DNA of 64,000 nucleotides from Rugosimonospora acidiphila (GCF_039543385.1 NZ_BAABJQ010000041.1:1-64000); one strand, 5' to 3'; counted from the first letter of the stretch, positions 17,327 to 30,645 are shown. Numbers and translations are program-made. The notes: generated by a model not told the origin, from the sequence alone.

Positions 17327-18169
17327 TCAGCGGGACCGGGTGGTGCTGGCCAGCCAGATGCATACGGTCATGACCAGCCCGGCGAAGATCTCCACGAGGA
17401 GCCGGACCCCGCCGGCGGACAGGTGCTCCCGGAAGGCGGTGATCCCGATGAGCACGCCGGCGATCGGGTCGATCAGGGCAATGGCGGTCAGCGGCGCCGC
17501 GATCGGGCCACCCTGGAACGCGTTCTGGTTGAGCGTGACCGCCGCGCCGCCAACCACGATGAGCGCGTAAAGCTGCCAGTGGCCGAACACGGCCGCCGGG
17601 TGGTGAGCCAGCAGCTGGGTCACCGTCTTGACCAGCGACGCGGCGGTGCCGTACAGGGCGCCGGTGGCGACCCCGAGCGCGACGCCCCGCGCGGCACCGC
17701 CGCGTACCCGCCAGGCCACCAGCAGCGAGACGGCGCAGGCCGCGCCGACGCCGGCCCCGACGCCCACCCAGGCAGCCGTCGACGGCATGGTCACGCCGGC
17801 CCCGGGGTCGGCGGCGAGCAGGAACGCGGCCAGCCCGATCACCCCGAACGCCACGACCACGAGGTCGCGCGAGTGCGGACGACGCCGCTGCATCGCCGCC
17901 TCCAGCGGTATCGCCATGAACACGCCGCCCAGCAGCAGCGGCTCGACCAGGGCGAGCGCGCCGTAGCTGAGCGCGATCGCCTGCAGCACGGTGCCGACGG
18001 CGTCCGGTACCCAGCCGAACAGCCACATCGGGCGATGCAGCAGCCGCAGCACCAGCCGCGGGTCCAGGGTGCGGGTCGGCTTCTCCTGCTTGGCGGCGCG
18101 CTGTTCGAGGGCGGCGCTCAAGGCAAAGAAGACCGCCGACCCGAGCCCGAACAGGACCGCCGCGATCAA
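17327..18169 (-). CDS. EamA/DMT-type transporter
   Basis: A ~280-residue membrane protein with about nine to ten hydrophobic helices (LIAAVLFGLGSAVFFALSAAL first, LLVEIFAGLVMTVCIWLAS last). It has the internal symmetry of drug/metabolite transporters, including LYGTAASLVKTVTQLL and PIAAPLTAIALIDPIAGVLIGITAFREHLSAGG, the typical EamA C-terminal repeat. The TTG at 18169 is the best start because the first helix begins there; the open frame upstream codes arginine-rich sequence without a domain. Substrate unknown. Confidence 0.78.
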   Translation of the reverse strand: MIAAVLFGLGSAVFFALSAALEQRAAKQEKPTRTLDPRLVLRLLHRPMWLFGWVPDAVGTVLQAIALSYGALALVEPLLLGGVFMAIPLEAAMQRRRPHSRDLVVVAFGVIGLAAFLLAADPGAGVTMPSTAAWVGVGAGVGAACAVSLLVAWRVRGGAARGVALGVATGALYGTAASLVKTVTQLLAHHPAAVFGHWQLYALIVVGGAAVTLNQNAFQGGPIAAPLTAIALIDPIAGVLIGITAFREHLSAGGVRLLVEIFAGLVMTVCIWLASTTRSR

Positions 18170-18621
18170 CGGGTCGCCCGCCCGCGATCGGCGTGGCCCG
18201 CCCGACGGGGCGCCGGCCCGGCCAAGCCCGGGCCACGACCGGAGCCGTCCTCGCCCGGTCCGGCGGGGGTCCCGGCACCCGGTCCGGCGGTGGCATGGAC
18301 CGTCCCGCCGATCCGCCAGTCGGGGGTGGCCATGTCGCTGGCGCGGCCGGAGGCGTCCTCCGGCCAATGGCGACACGCCCGACCCGCGCGTCGACACGCC
18401 GGGCCGACACGCCCGGGAACCGGACCTCGGCCGCGCGCGGCGGCGCACCGGCGGACCATGCGCATCCGGGCTGTTACCCCTCGCTGGTACAAAGATTCCT
18501 GCCGGCCCGGCGGCGCGCCCAGGTTGTGGTCATGACCTCGCGCAGGGCGCCCAGGTCGAAGACCCCTCATCATTCGTGATATCAATTCGGGCACGTATAC
18601 CCGGGGAGGAACGGATCAGCG
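18170..18621. other. Divergent intergenic region
   Basis: A 452-nt GC-rich interval between the EamA and ABC-ATPase genes. Only the AT-richer stretch 18566-18600, including GTATAC at 18595, looks like promoter DNA for the ABC operon; no dyad is clear. Confidence 0.4.
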
Positions 18622-19542
18622 GTGAAACGACTAGAGATCGACGGTATCTCGAAGCGTTACGGGGATGTCATCGCATTGGCGGATATGACATTTGACGTAC
18701 GCGCCGGCGAAATCTTCGGCTTCGTGGGCAGCAACGGCGCCGGCAAGACGACCACGATGCGCATCATTCTCGGTGTCCTTGCCTCCGACGGAGGCCAGGT
18801 CCGGTGGGATGGCACCGCGATCACCACGGACACCCGCAGGAACATCGGGTACATGCCCGAGGAGCGCGGCCTGTACCCGCGGATGAGGGTCGGCGAGCAG
18901 CTCGTCTACCTGGCCCGCCTGCACGGCATGTCGCAGGCGAACGCGACGGCTGCCATGCGGGAGTGGACCGATCGGCTGGGCGTGGCCGCCCGGCGCGACG
19001 ACGAGGTGCAGAAGCTGAGCCTGGGCAACCAGCAGCGGGTGCAGCTGGCCGCGGCGCTGGTGCATGATCCGGAGATCCTGGTGCTCGATGAGCCGTTCTC
19101 CGGCCTCGACCCGGTCGCCGTGGACGTGATGAGCCAGGTGCTGCGGGACAAGGCGGCCCACGGCGTACCGGTGATGTTCTCCAGCCACCAGCTCGATCTC
19201 GTCGAGCGCATCTGCGACCGCGTGGGTATCGTCCGCAGCGGATCGATGGTAGCCAATGGCACGGTGAACGAGCTGCGCTCGGGCGGTGAGGAGCGGATCA
19301 TCGTGACGGTTCCCCAGGCCCGTACCGGCTGGGCCGACGACCTGCCGGGGGTGCGGGTGCTGTCCCAGGAGAACGGCCGCACCAGCATCGAGCTGGCCGC
19401 CGGCGCCGATGACCAGGCCGTTCTGCGGGCGGCGCTGGAGACCGGGCCGCTGCACGAGTTCGCCCGGCAACGCCCGTCGCTGACCGAGCTGTTCCGCGAC
19501 ATTGTCTCTGTCAACGGCGAGAGCGAGGGGGAGAAGGCATGA
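18622..19542 (+). CDS. ABC transporter ATP-binding protein (NatA-like)
   Basis: A 306-residue ABC ATPase of the Na+/drug exporter (NatA/EcsA) type. Walker A is GSNGAGKTTTMRI near residue 38, the signature is KLSLGNQQRVQLAAAL near 132, Walker B is ILVLDEPFSGLDP near 150, and the H-loop is VMFSSHQLDLVERI near 180. It has a C-terminal regulatory extension of ~80 residues. The GTG start follows GGGGAGGA by 11 nt. It overlaps the permease gene by 4 nt. Likely exports a cation or small hydrophobic compound together with the permease. Confidence 0.9.
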   Translation: MKRLEIDGISKRYGDVIALADMTFDVRAGEIFGFVGSNGAGKTTTMRIILGVLASDGGQVRWDGTAITTDTRRNIGYMPEERGLYPRMRVGEQLVYLARLHGMSQANATAAMREWTDRLGVAARRDDEVQKLSLGNQQRVQLAAALVHDPEILVLDEPFSGLDPVAVDVMSQVLRDKAAHGVPVMFSSHQLDLVERICDRVGIVRSGSMVANGTVNELRSGGEERIIVTVPQARTGWADDLPGVRVLSQENGRTSIELAAGADDQAVLRAALETGPLHEFARQRPSLTELFRDIVSVNGESEGEKA

Positions 19543-20720
19543 GCGCCGTCTGGCTCGTCGCGCGGCGGGAGATCATCGCCCGGGCGCGCTCAAAGGCGTA
19601 CGTCATCTCGACCGTGGTGCTGGTGGTCATCGTGGTGGCGCTGGCGATCGTCTCGAAGCTGATCGGCGGCGTCGGGAGCAGCGATTTCACGGTCGGTGTG
19701 ACACCCTCGACCGCGTCGCTGGCCGCCCCGCTGTCGTCCAGCGCGAAATCGATCGACCAGACCGTGTCGACGCGGACCGTTTCCGACGAGGCCGACGGCC
19801 GGGCCGAGGTGGAGTCCGGCAAGCTGGACGCGCTGCTGATCGGTGACGGCACCACGGTGCAGGTCGTGGTGAAAAAGGACCTGGACACCAAGCTCGGCAA
19901 CGCCCTGCACGTGATGGCCAGCCAGCTCGCGTTCAGCGAACAGATCAAGTCGTTGGGCGGCGACCCGGCGGCGGTGAACACGGCGGTGGCCGACGCGAAG
20001 GTGTCGACCACGTCGCTGCATCCGCCGCACAAGTACGACTCGCAGCAACTGGTGCTGGGCATCATCGCCGGCATCCTGATCTACCTGTCGCTGCTGATCA
20101 CCGGGCAGATGGTGGCGCAGGGCGTGGTCGAGGAGAAGTCGTCCCGGGTGGTCGAACTGCTGCTCTCGGCGGTGCGGCCCTGGCAGCTCATGGCCGGCAA
20201 GGTGCTGGGCATCGGCATCGTCGGCTTCATCCAGGTGGCCGTCACCGGGGGCGCCGGCGTCGTCGCCGGACTCGCGACCGGCTCGCTGACCATCCCGGCG
20301 TCGGCCGCCGCCAGCACGGTGATCTGGCTGGTCGTCTGGTACCTGCTGGGATTCGTCGCGTACGCGCTCGCCTTCGCCGCGGTCGCGGCGCTGGTCTCCC
20401 GGCAGGAGGACGTCGGCGGCGTGGTGACGCCCATGATGATGCTGGTGATCGTCGGGTACGTGCTCGGCATCTCGATCCTGCCGTCGAATCCGGGCAGCCG
20501 CCTGATCGAGGTGCTGTCCATGGTGCCGACGTTCGCGCCGACGATGATGCCGATGCGGGTCGCCATGGGCGGTGTGCCGGCCTGGCAGCTCGCGGTCGCG
20601 GTGGCCGGCATGGCCGTGGTGATTCCGTTGCTCGTGATGCTCTCGGCCCGGATCTACCGCAACGCGGTGCTGCGCAGTGGCGCCCGGGTCAAGCTCCGGG
20701 AGGCCTGGCAGGCCGCCTGA
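19539..20720 (+). CDS. ABC-2 type permease (NatB-like)
   Basis: A 393-residue permease. It has one N-terminal helix (AYVISTVVLVVIVVALAIVSKL), a ~150-residue extracytoplasmic domain, then five C-terminal helices starting with LVLGIIAGILIYLSLLITGQMVAQGVVEEKSSRVVELLLSAVRPWQLM, the ABC-2 signature. This is the NatB/YhaP layout. The 4-nt overlap with the ATPase gene shows coupling, and a textbook terminator follows. Confidence 0.9.
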   Translation: MSAVWLVARREIIARARSKAYVISTVVLVVIVVALAIVSKLIGGVGSSDFTVGVTPSTASLAAPLSSSAKSIDQTVSTRTVSDEADGRAEVESGKLDALLIGDGTTVQVVVKKDLDTKLGNALHVMASQLAFSEQIKSLGGDPAAVNTAVADAKVSTTSLHPPHKYDSQQLVLGIIAGILIYLSLLITGQMVAQGVVEEKSSRVVELLLSAVRPWQLMAGKVLGIGIVGFIQVAVTGGAGVVAGLATGSLTIPASAAASTVIWLVVWYLLGFVAYALAFAAVAALVSRQEDVGGVVTPMMMLVIVGYVLGISILPSNPGSRLIEVLSMVPTFAPTMMPMRVAMGGVPAWQLAVAVAGMAVVIPLLVMLSARIYRNAVLRSGARVKLREAWQAA

Positions 20721-20746
20721 CGGTCCGGCGGGAAGCTCCACCGGTT

Positions 20747-20758
20747 CGAAAATTTTCG
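20747..20758. promoter_or_regulatory. CGAAAATTTTCG palindrome
   Basis: A perfect 12-bp palindrome between the permease stop and its terminator. It resembles the CGAAA/TTTCG sites in front of the xylanase and CBM35 genes but with a 2-nt centre. It may simply provide the T-run for termination on the minus strand; a regulatory role is speculative. Confidence 0.25.
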
Positions 20759-20801
20759 GGCTCGCGGGTCGCCTTTCGAGGCGGCCCGCGAGCCTTTTAT
20801 T
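20759..20801 (+). terminator. Rho-independent terminator of the NatAB-like operon
   Basis: GGCTCGCGGGTCGCC and GGCGGCCCGCGAGCC form a 15-bp stem with a single G-T wobble and a 6-nt loop, followed by TTTTATT. This is the clearest intrinsic terminator in the window. Confidence 0.92.
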
Positions 20802-20915
20802 GTGCCCGCCATCGCCCACTGGCCCCGGCAATTCGGGGCGTAATGCTAGGCGTTCGTCGATGCCTTGACGGGGCCTAGGCGGGGGTTTAGGTTCTCAGAT
20901 TATCGGCAGCACGGT

Positions 20916-20926
20916 CGAAAGTTTCG
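20916..20926. promoter_or_regulatory. CGAAAGTTTCG palindrome upstream of xylanase
   Basis: A perfect 11-bp palindrome about 80 nt before the start of the GH10 xylanase gene. Similar CGAAA-based palindromes are described upstream of Streptomyces xylanase genes as negative regulatory sites, so this is a good candidate operator for a hemicellulose repressor. Confidence 0.6.
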
Positions 20927-21005
20927 AATCCGTTTTCGAGTACCGGGGTGGCGCCGCACGCGTCCGGCGGCGTGCGCCCCGGTCCTGTCGTAGGGAGTTC
21001 CTGAC

Positions 21006-22169
21006 GTGAGGCTCCGCCGTCTTACCCTTGTCTGCGCCGCCGGCGTGGCGGCCGTTCTGACCCTCGGCACCGCCGCCGGCGCCACGCCTCTGACCGCCGA
21101 CCATTCCCATCCCTCCGCCGACTCGCTGCGCACGCTCGCCGCCGGGGTCGGCCTGCGCATCGGCACGGCCGTGAACATGGACGAGCTCAACGTCGACACG
21201 ACGTACACCGGGATCGTGGCCGGGCAGTTCAACACCGTGACCGCCGAGAACGTCATGAAATGGGACGCCATCGAGCCGAGCCAGGGCACCCACAACTACG
21301 GCCCGGCCGACCAGCTGGTGGCCTTCGCGAAGGCGCACGGGCAGCTGGTGCGCGGGCACACGCTGCTGTGGCACAACCAGATCCCAAGCTGGCTGACCAC
21401 CGGCGTGACCAACGGAACCATCGACAACGCCGCGCTGCGCGACATCCTGCACCGGCACATCACCGACGAGGTGAGCCATTTTCGCGGCAAGATCTGGCAG
21501 TGGGACGTGGCGAACGAATTCTTCACCGACAGCAACCCGTCCACCATCAACCCCAACGATTTCTGGATCTCCCACCTCGGTGCCGGCGTCATCGCCGACG
21601 CATTCCGCTGGGCGCACGCGGCCGATCCGCACGCGCTGCTGTTCTACAACGACTACAACATCGCGGGCGAGGACGGCTCCAACGCCAAGAGCGACGCGGT
21701 CTACGCCTGGGTGCGGCAACTGCGGTCCCAGGGCGTACCGATCGACGGCATCGGTAACCAGGGCCACCTGGACACGCAGTACGGCTTCCCGACCCTTCTC
21801 ACCCAGGACCTGCAGCGCTACGCCAACCTGGGACTCAAGGTCGCCATCACCGAGGCCGATGTGCGCACGTTCATCGAGACCACCGACGCCAACCAGACCC
21901 CGACGGACAACCTCGCGACATTCGCGCAGCCCTACGAGTACTCGCAGATGTTGAAGGCGTGCCTGGCCGTGCGCGCCTGCATCTCGTTCACGGTCTGGGG
22001 CGCCGGGGACGCCGGTTCCTGGGTGCCGGGCACGTTCATGGGTGAGGGATACGCCGACATCTATGACGTCAACCTGAAGCCAAAGGCGGCCTACACGGCG
22101 CTACAGCAGGATCTGACGCTCGCCGCGAAGGGCGCACCGCACCGCACCGGCGCGGGCGCGCACTCCTGA
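21006..22169 (+). CDS. Secreted endo-1,4-beta-xylanase, GH10
   Basis: A 387-residue exported enzyme that cleaves internal beta-1,4 bonds of xylan. Signal peptide 1-26 (LTLVCAAGVAAVLTLGTAAGA). The single GH10 TIM barrel follows, with TAENVMKWDAIEP at 79-91 (substrate-binding Glu/Asn/Lys), RGHTLLWHNQIPSWL at 117-130, the acid/base Glu171 in WDVANEFF and the nucleophile Glu283 in ITEADVR. There is no carbohydrate-binding module, so length is near that of the bare domain. The nucleophile context ITEAD replaces the commoner ITELD. The GTG start has GGGAG upstream. A perfect hairpin follows the gene. Confidence 0.95.
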   Translation: MRLRRLTLVCAAGVAAVLTLGTAAGATPLTADHSHPSADSLRTLAAGVGLRIGTAVNMDELNVDTTYTGIVAGQFNTVTAENVMKWDAIEPSQGTHNYGPADQLVAFAKAHGQLVRGHTLLWHNQIPSWLTTGVTNGTIDNAALRDILHRHITDEVSHFRGKIWQWDVANEFFTDSNPSTINPNDFWISHLGAGVIADAFRWAHAADPHALLFYNDYNIAGEDGSNAKSDAVYAWVRQLRSQGVPIDGIGNQGHLDTQYGFPTLLTQDLQRYANLGLKVAITEADVRTFIETTDANQTPTDNLATFAQPYEYSQMLKACLAVRACISFTVWGAGDAGSWVPGTFMGEGYADIYDVNLKPKAAYTALQQDLTLAAKGAPHRTGAGAHS

Positions 22170-22194
22170 ACCACGTCTCACCGCGCTTCGCGAG

Positions 22195-22232
22195 GCGGCA
22201 CCGGGCTCGGCGATCCCCGAGCCCGGTGCCGC
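22195..22232. terminator. Perfect 16-bp hairpin after xylanase gene
   Basis: GCGGCACCGGGCTCGG pairs perfectly with CCGAGCCCGGTGCCGC around a 6-nt loop. It sits between the xylanase and the convergent methyltransferase genes and can serve both. Confidence 0.85.
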
Positions 22233-22285
22233 GTCGCGCGGTGGATGCCCGCCTCGCGCGGTGAGGCCGACCGCGCGAGTCGGCT

Positions 22286-22963
22286 TCAACCGGCGGGCGC
22301 CGCCAGCCAGGAGCCGTCCTCGGTCAACGGGCGGGGCTCGCCGAAGCCGGCGTCGCCCAGTGCCCCGACCAGTTCCCGGTCGGTCAGCCGGCGGGTGGTG
22401 AAGGTGTGCGTCCAGTCCCGGTCGCCGACCCGGTACCCGATCGTCGTGCTCAGCAGCGGGCCGTCACGGCGCACCTCGCCAACCGTGTACCGGATGCCGC
22501 CACGGTACACAGTGGACGGTTCGAGCGTGTCGAACCACTCGGGACGGTGGCGCTGGATGATGACGCATCCGCCGCGGGCGGCGTGTCGGCGCGCGGACCC
22601 GAGCATCGCCTCGCGGGCCGCTGGATCGGGCGTGTTCACCAGGGTACTGGCCAGCAGCACGGCGTCGAACTCGCGGCCCAGCGCCAGCGCCTCGATGGAC
22701 GAGCGCACCGTGGTCAGGCCGGTCGCGTGGGCGAGCATGTCGTCCGACTCGTCCACCCCCAGCACCTCATGGCCGAATTCGGCCAGGCGGCGCAGGATCC
22801 GACCGGTACCGCAGCCCAACTCCAGCACGCTCGCGCCGTCCGGGATCGCCCGGTGGACGATCTCGGCCTCGCCGGACTCGGGCAGCAGGGTGTAGAGCGC
22901 GACCGGGCAACCGTCCGGGGTGATCGGGCCCGGGCCGGTTCCGGTGTTCGGTCGGTGCGTCAT
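22286..22963 (-). CDS. Class I SAM-dependent methyltransferase
   Basis: A 225-residue methyltransferase with SVLELGCGTGRILRRLAEFG near residue 44 (motif I), VLGVDESDDMLAHA near 67 and FDAVLLASTLVNTPD near 98. The substrate is not identifiable. It lies 31 nt downstream of the parvulin-like gene on the same strand, so it may be the last gene of the mannosidase operon. The ATG at 22963 lacks a strong ribosome site but begins the recognisable protein. Confidence 0.85.
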   Translation of the reverse strand: MTHRPNTGTGPGPITPDGCPVALYTLLPESGEAEIVHRAIPDGASVLELGCGTGRILRRLAEFGHEVLGVDESDDMLAHATGLTTVRSSIEALALGREFDAVLLASTLVNTPDPAAREAMLGSARRHAARGGCVIIQRHRPEWFDTLEPSTVYRGGIRYTVGEVRRDGPLLSTTIGYRVGDRDWTHTFTTRRLTDRELVGALGDAGFGEPRPLTEDGSWLAAPAG

Positions 22964-22994
22964 TGATCCATCGTGGCACGCCGCCCGGCGGGCG

Positions 22995-23761
22995 TCAGTG
23001 GCGGTGGTGGTTGTCGGGCTGGTGAGGATCGCCCGGATGCTCCAACCCGGGCACCAGCCGGATCCGCTGCGCGCGCGCACGGTCCAGCCAGTGGGCGAAG
23101 GCGCGCCGCCGCCGCGCCGCGAGCAGGTCGGGGCGCAGCGCCGGCCTGTCCCGCTCGAAGTCCGGTTCCCGCGCGGGCAGCACCTCCAGCACGTACGCCT
23201 CGTGCCGCCCGAGCCGGTCGGTGGCCGTGACGGTGTCGCCCGGGGCCGCGCCACGCAGGGCATCGGCCAGCGCGGCGGGCAGGTCGGCCGCACCGACCGG
23301 ACCGAGCCGGCCGGCCGGCCCGTCGCCGAGCCGGTGACGCAGCACCCACCGGGCCGGCACCGGCCGTGCGGTAGCGGTCCAGTACCGGCGCAGTTCATCG
23401 TCCGCAATGGACACTCCGGCGGTGACGGCGTCGGCGACCGCCCGCACCGCCGGACTGCCGTGGAACGCGGCGGCGTTGATGGAGCCGTACTCCACCGCGG
23501 CACGCTGGTCCAGCCGCACGCGGCGCGGGTTCAGCGGCAGGCCCCGCGCCTCGGCCTCGGCCGCGCACAGCTGCTCGGTGAGGATCACCTGGGCCAGCCA
23601 CCGCGCCAGTTGCCGGCCCTCGGGGCTGTCCGGGGCGGGCAACATGGCCGCGCGGTCACCGTCGCGCATCTCGGCGAGCCGCCGGTCCAGTCGCGCCCGG
23701 GGCACCGGGACACCGTCCAGGTAGCCCAGGGCCTCCTCCCGCGGGTGCCCGGTGGCGGCGG

Positions 23762-23765
<4 letters not shown>
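22995..23765 (-). CDS. Parvulin/SurA-like peptidyl-prolyl isomerase family protein
   Basis: A 256-residue protein with an N-terminal helical region resembling SurA/PrsA chaperones (LGYLDGVPVPRARLDRRLAEMRDGDRA, LARWLAQVILTEQLCAAEAEARG). A PPIC-like segment follows (WVLRHRLGDGPAGRLGPVGAADLPAALADALRGAAPGDTV ... LGRHEAYVLEVLP). It ends with a His-rich tail (EHPGDPHQPDNHHRH). The GTG start overlaps the stop of the alpha-mannosidase gene (GTGA, 23762-23765), proving tight coupling. No signal peptide is present. It may assist folding of the huge mannosidase; that is inference. The family call rests on pattern only. Confidence 0.6.
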
Positions 23766-28162
<4,397 letters not shown>

Positions 28163-28674
28163 GCTACTCCTCGAGAAGTGGCCCGGAGGGCATACCGCGC
28201 GTGCTGAGGACTGGCGCGGGGTGAGCGGGATCCGCAGTTCCCAACCGTGTGCGGGGCCGGGCGACTGTCGGTGGGGTTTCACGTGTCAAACTCGGTGCGG
28301 AGATTGGTGCGTGTGCGGCTTGCGTGGTGTTGTCCTGTGCGGGGCTGCCTTGTGCGGGGGGCTGTCCTGTGCGGGTGGAACTGAGCGCGGCCGGCGGCTC
28401 CGGCGGCCGACCTGACTGCCGGATGGTGGCTGACCCCTGAGGCTGGCCTGATCTCCGGCCGGCCCGTCGCGGGCTGACCGCGCCCACGCGGCCCAGATGC
28501 GGTGCTGGACTTTAGTTCCCCAAGCCCCTTCTACGCGTGGTTTTGAATGCGTGCAAGGGTCTGGTGCTGGCGTTTCGTGAGGTGCCGAGCCTGGTGCGTC
28601 GCGCTCGCGGGTGCGGTCGGGCGGTGGTTGGAGGAACGATCGGTCGGGACGGCAGTGGACGTGGCGCGCGAGAA
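28163..28674 (-). other. ~500-nt untranslated leader of the mannosidase operon
   Basis: The only good promoter on this strand upstream of the mannosidase start begins transcription near 28668, leaving about 500 nt of leader. I see no convincing reading frame or known riboswitch in it; the sequence 28330-28450 is G-rich with repeated TGTGCGGG elements. Confidence 0.4.
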
Positions 28675-28703
28675 ACGGTAGTTAAAGCGCTTTAATGTGT
28701 CAA
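28675..28703 (-). promoter_or_regulatory. Promoter with embedded operator, mannosidase operon
   Basis: On the minus strand TTGACA (28703-28698), a 17-nt spacer and TACCGT (28680-28675). The spacer contains the perfect palindrome TTAAAGCGCTTTAA (28682-28695), so a bound repressor would occlude RNA polymerase. Confidence 0.65.
28682..28695. promoter_or_regulatory. TTAAAGCGCTTTAA operator, LacI type
   Basis: A perfect 14-bp palindrome with the AGCGCT core typical of LacI-family operators, lying exactly between the -35 and -10 of the mannosidase promoter. The neighbouring GntR-LacI hybrid regulator is a candidate only if its GntR-type reader binds such a site; a LacI protein encoded elsewhere is more likely. 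Confidence 0.65.
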
Positions 28704-28845
28704 GGAAATCACTGGGTCCGGCGGGCCGGAGCCGGCGGGGGTCGCCGAACCTCCGTCACCCGCGACATCGGAGAGATCCTCGACGCCGTCCGCCACGTGT
28801 TGCCAGTGGGGTACCGACACCAGCCTGTACCCGATCACCGCACCC

Positions 28846-29025
28846 GATCACCGCGTGGTCCGACCGTCGCGCCCGACCACCGCGCTTGACTACGGCGCTC
28901 GATCACCGCGTGGTCCGACCACCGCGCTCGACCACCGCGGTCGACCAAGGCGCTCGACCAAGGCGCTCGACCACTACGCCGGTCACCCGCGTGATCCGAC
29001 GACCGTTCGCTCGACGACCGTTCGC
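28846..29025. repeat. Direct-repeat cluster between mannosidase promoter and regulator gene
   Basis: A perfect 20-bp direct repeat begins at 28846 and 28901. Two perfect 13-bp tandem copies of TCGACCAAGGCGC lie at 28931-28956, and CGACGACCGTTCGC-like copies near 28997-29025. No coding potential is seen. Confidence 0.75.
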
Positions 29026-29046
29026 ACTCGACGTGCGTGCGCCCAA

Positions 29047-30165
29047 CTACCGGGCGCCGGCCGGCTGCAGGCGGGCCCCCACCCCGTCGCGCTGCCGGAC
29101 GCTCACTCCCAGCACGACCCGTCGCACGTCCCGGTACGGGTTCTCGTCACCGATCCGCGTGATCACCAGCTCGGCCGCGCGCCGCCCGATCTCCTCGGAC
29201 GGCAGCGCCGCGGCGAGCACCGTCAGCGGGGCGATGTCGTACGGGCCGGCGTCGTCCATGCTCGCCAACTCGACGTGCTCGGTCGCGTCGTCGCCCAGGT
29301 GCAGCAGGTCTGTCGCGGCACGGGCCAGGACATACCCGTTCGCGCACAGCAGCGCGGTAGGCGGCTGGGTGCCACCCAGCAGCCGGGACAGCGCCGAGCG
29401 GCTGGCCGCGTCCGCGACCGGCCAGTATGTCCGGAGCGTGGTCAGCTCGGGCAGCACGGGCAGGCCGTGTTCGCGCAGCGCGTGCAGGTGCCCGGTCAGC
29501 CGGTCGCGCACGCTGGTGGCGCGGGTCTCGCTCCACAGCGTGGCGATGCGCTGGTGTCCCCGGTCGATGAGCTGCCGGGTGATTTCGTAACCGAGGTCGA
29601 AGTCGTCGGCGACGACGGAGTCGGTGGCCACATCGGTCCGGTAGCGATCCACCAGGACCAGCGGGATGCGCCGCCGTCGCAGCTCCTCGATCAGGTCGGT
29701 GTTCGCCTCGTCCTCGATCGGGTACAGCACGACGCCGGCCGCCCCGGTGTCGATGGCCTGGCGCAGTGCTCGTCCCTGCCGCTCGGCGGAGCCGTCGGAC
29801 TCGGACAGGAACATCCGGAAACCACGCTCGGAGCAGACCGATTCGACGCCCCGCACGATCTGCGACACGTGCGGACCCGCCAAACCCTGGATGATGCAGG
29901 CCACGGCCGCCCCACCGGTATCCGGTGCGGGGGGTGCGGTCCGGTCGGCCACGAACGTGCCCTTGCCCCGATGCCGGATCAGCACACCGTCGGCCACCAG
30001 CTCGTTCAGGGCTCGAATGGCGGTCGTGGTGCTGACGCCGTACCGCTGGCACACCTCCCGCTGGGTGATGAACGGCTGGTCAGGCTCGTACTCGCCGCGC
30101 GAGATCGCCGCCACGAGGGTGCGCTTCACCTGCTGGTACAGCGGGGCCTGGCTGTGCTGGGTCAT
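29047..30165 (-). CDS. GntR-LacI hybrid transcriptional regulator (AraR-like)
   Basis: A 372-residue regulator. Residues 1-72 are a GntR winged helix (PLYQQVKRTLVAAISRGEY, ITQREVCQRYGVSTTTAIRALNEL, GKGTFVA). Residues 85-365 are a periplasmic-binding-protein-like sensor as in LacI/GalR (VACIIQGLAGPHVSQIVRGVES, GAAGVVLYPIEDEAN, LVLVDRY, ELASMDDAGPYDIAPLTVLAAAL). This is the AraR architecture; such proteins repress sugar-utilisation genes and release DNA on binding a sugar. Flanked by the mannosidase operon and an esterase gene, it probably controls one or both. The ATG has AGAGGA about 10 nt upstream. Confidence 0.9.
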   Translation of the reverse strand: MTQHSQAPLYQQVKRTLVAAISRGEYEPDQPFITQREVCQRYGVSTTTAIRALNELVADGVLIRHRGKGTFVADRTAPPAPDTGGAAVACIIQGLAGPHVSQIVRGVESVCSERGFRMFLSESDGSAERQGRALRQAIDTGAAGVVLYPIEDEANTDLIEELRRRRIPLVLVDRYRTDVATDSVVADDFDLGYEITRQLIDRGHQRIATLWSETRATSVRDRLTGHLHALREHGLPVLPELTTLRTYWPVADAASRSALSRLLGGTQPPTALLCANGYVLARAATDLLHLGDDATEHVELASMDDAGPYDIAPLTVLAAALPSEEIGRRAAELVITRIGDENPYRDVRRVVLGVSVRQRDGVGARLQPAGAR

Positions 30166-30309
30166 CGCTGCTCATCCTCTGTTCCACGGAGCTCGGGTCT
30201 GCGGTAGCAGGGGCGGACGCCTCGCCCGCCCAGTGTGCCAAGACGGCGCCGAGCCGTGGGGTCGGCCGTCCGCGGGCCCGCCACCGGCGACCGTCGTAGC
30301 CCGCGACGG

Positions 30310-30452
30310 CTCGACCGCACCGCACCGTGCCGACCCGCACCGCACCGTGCCGCACTGCACGACCCGCGCCGCACCGCACGACCCGCGCCATGCCGTGCCG
30401 ACCCGCGCCATGCCGTGCCGACCGCGCCGTGCAGTGCCGTGCAGTGCCGCCT
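30310..30452. repeat. Low-complexity GC repeat tract
   Basis: Short interleaved direct repeats such as GACCCGCGCCATGCCGTGCC (twice) and GCACGACCCGCGCC (twice) fill the regulator-esterase intergenic region. No gene is seen in 30166-30645. Confidence 0.7.
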
Positions 30453-30539
30453 GCCTGTCGTCCCGCACCCCGTGGTCGCGATCGGCGGCCGTTCGGGTCG
30501 GATCGGCACCCTGCGGGCGTCGCCGCGCCTGGACAGCTT

Positions 30540-30557
30540 TAGCACATTAACACGCTA
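30540..30557. promoter_or_regulatory. Candidate operator between regulator and esterase genes
   Basis: TAGCACATTAACACGCTA has complementary TAGC/GCTA ends around a central TTAA and matches its reverse complement at 12 of 18 positions. It lies ~90 nt upstream of the esterase gene, in the region divergent from the regulator, and shares TTAATGTG (minus strand) with sequence beside the mannosidase operator. Confidence 0.4.
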
Positions 30558-30645
30558 GATCTGCCGACGACGGAATCGGCGATGGTGAGGCTACGATTCC
30601 AGCCGTGGAACATCATGATCTCTCAGCGCTGGGGCGTACGGTCCG

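Noticed and set aside
20740..20760. GGTTCGAAA resembling a tRNA T-loop
   Set aside because: No acceptor, D or anticodon stems can be built around it, and it sits directly against the NatAB terminator.
28164..28487. 107-codon frame in the mannosidase leader
   Set aside because: Pro/Ala/Thr-rich with no ribosome site at its start and a stop overlapping the mannosidase start; composition explains it.
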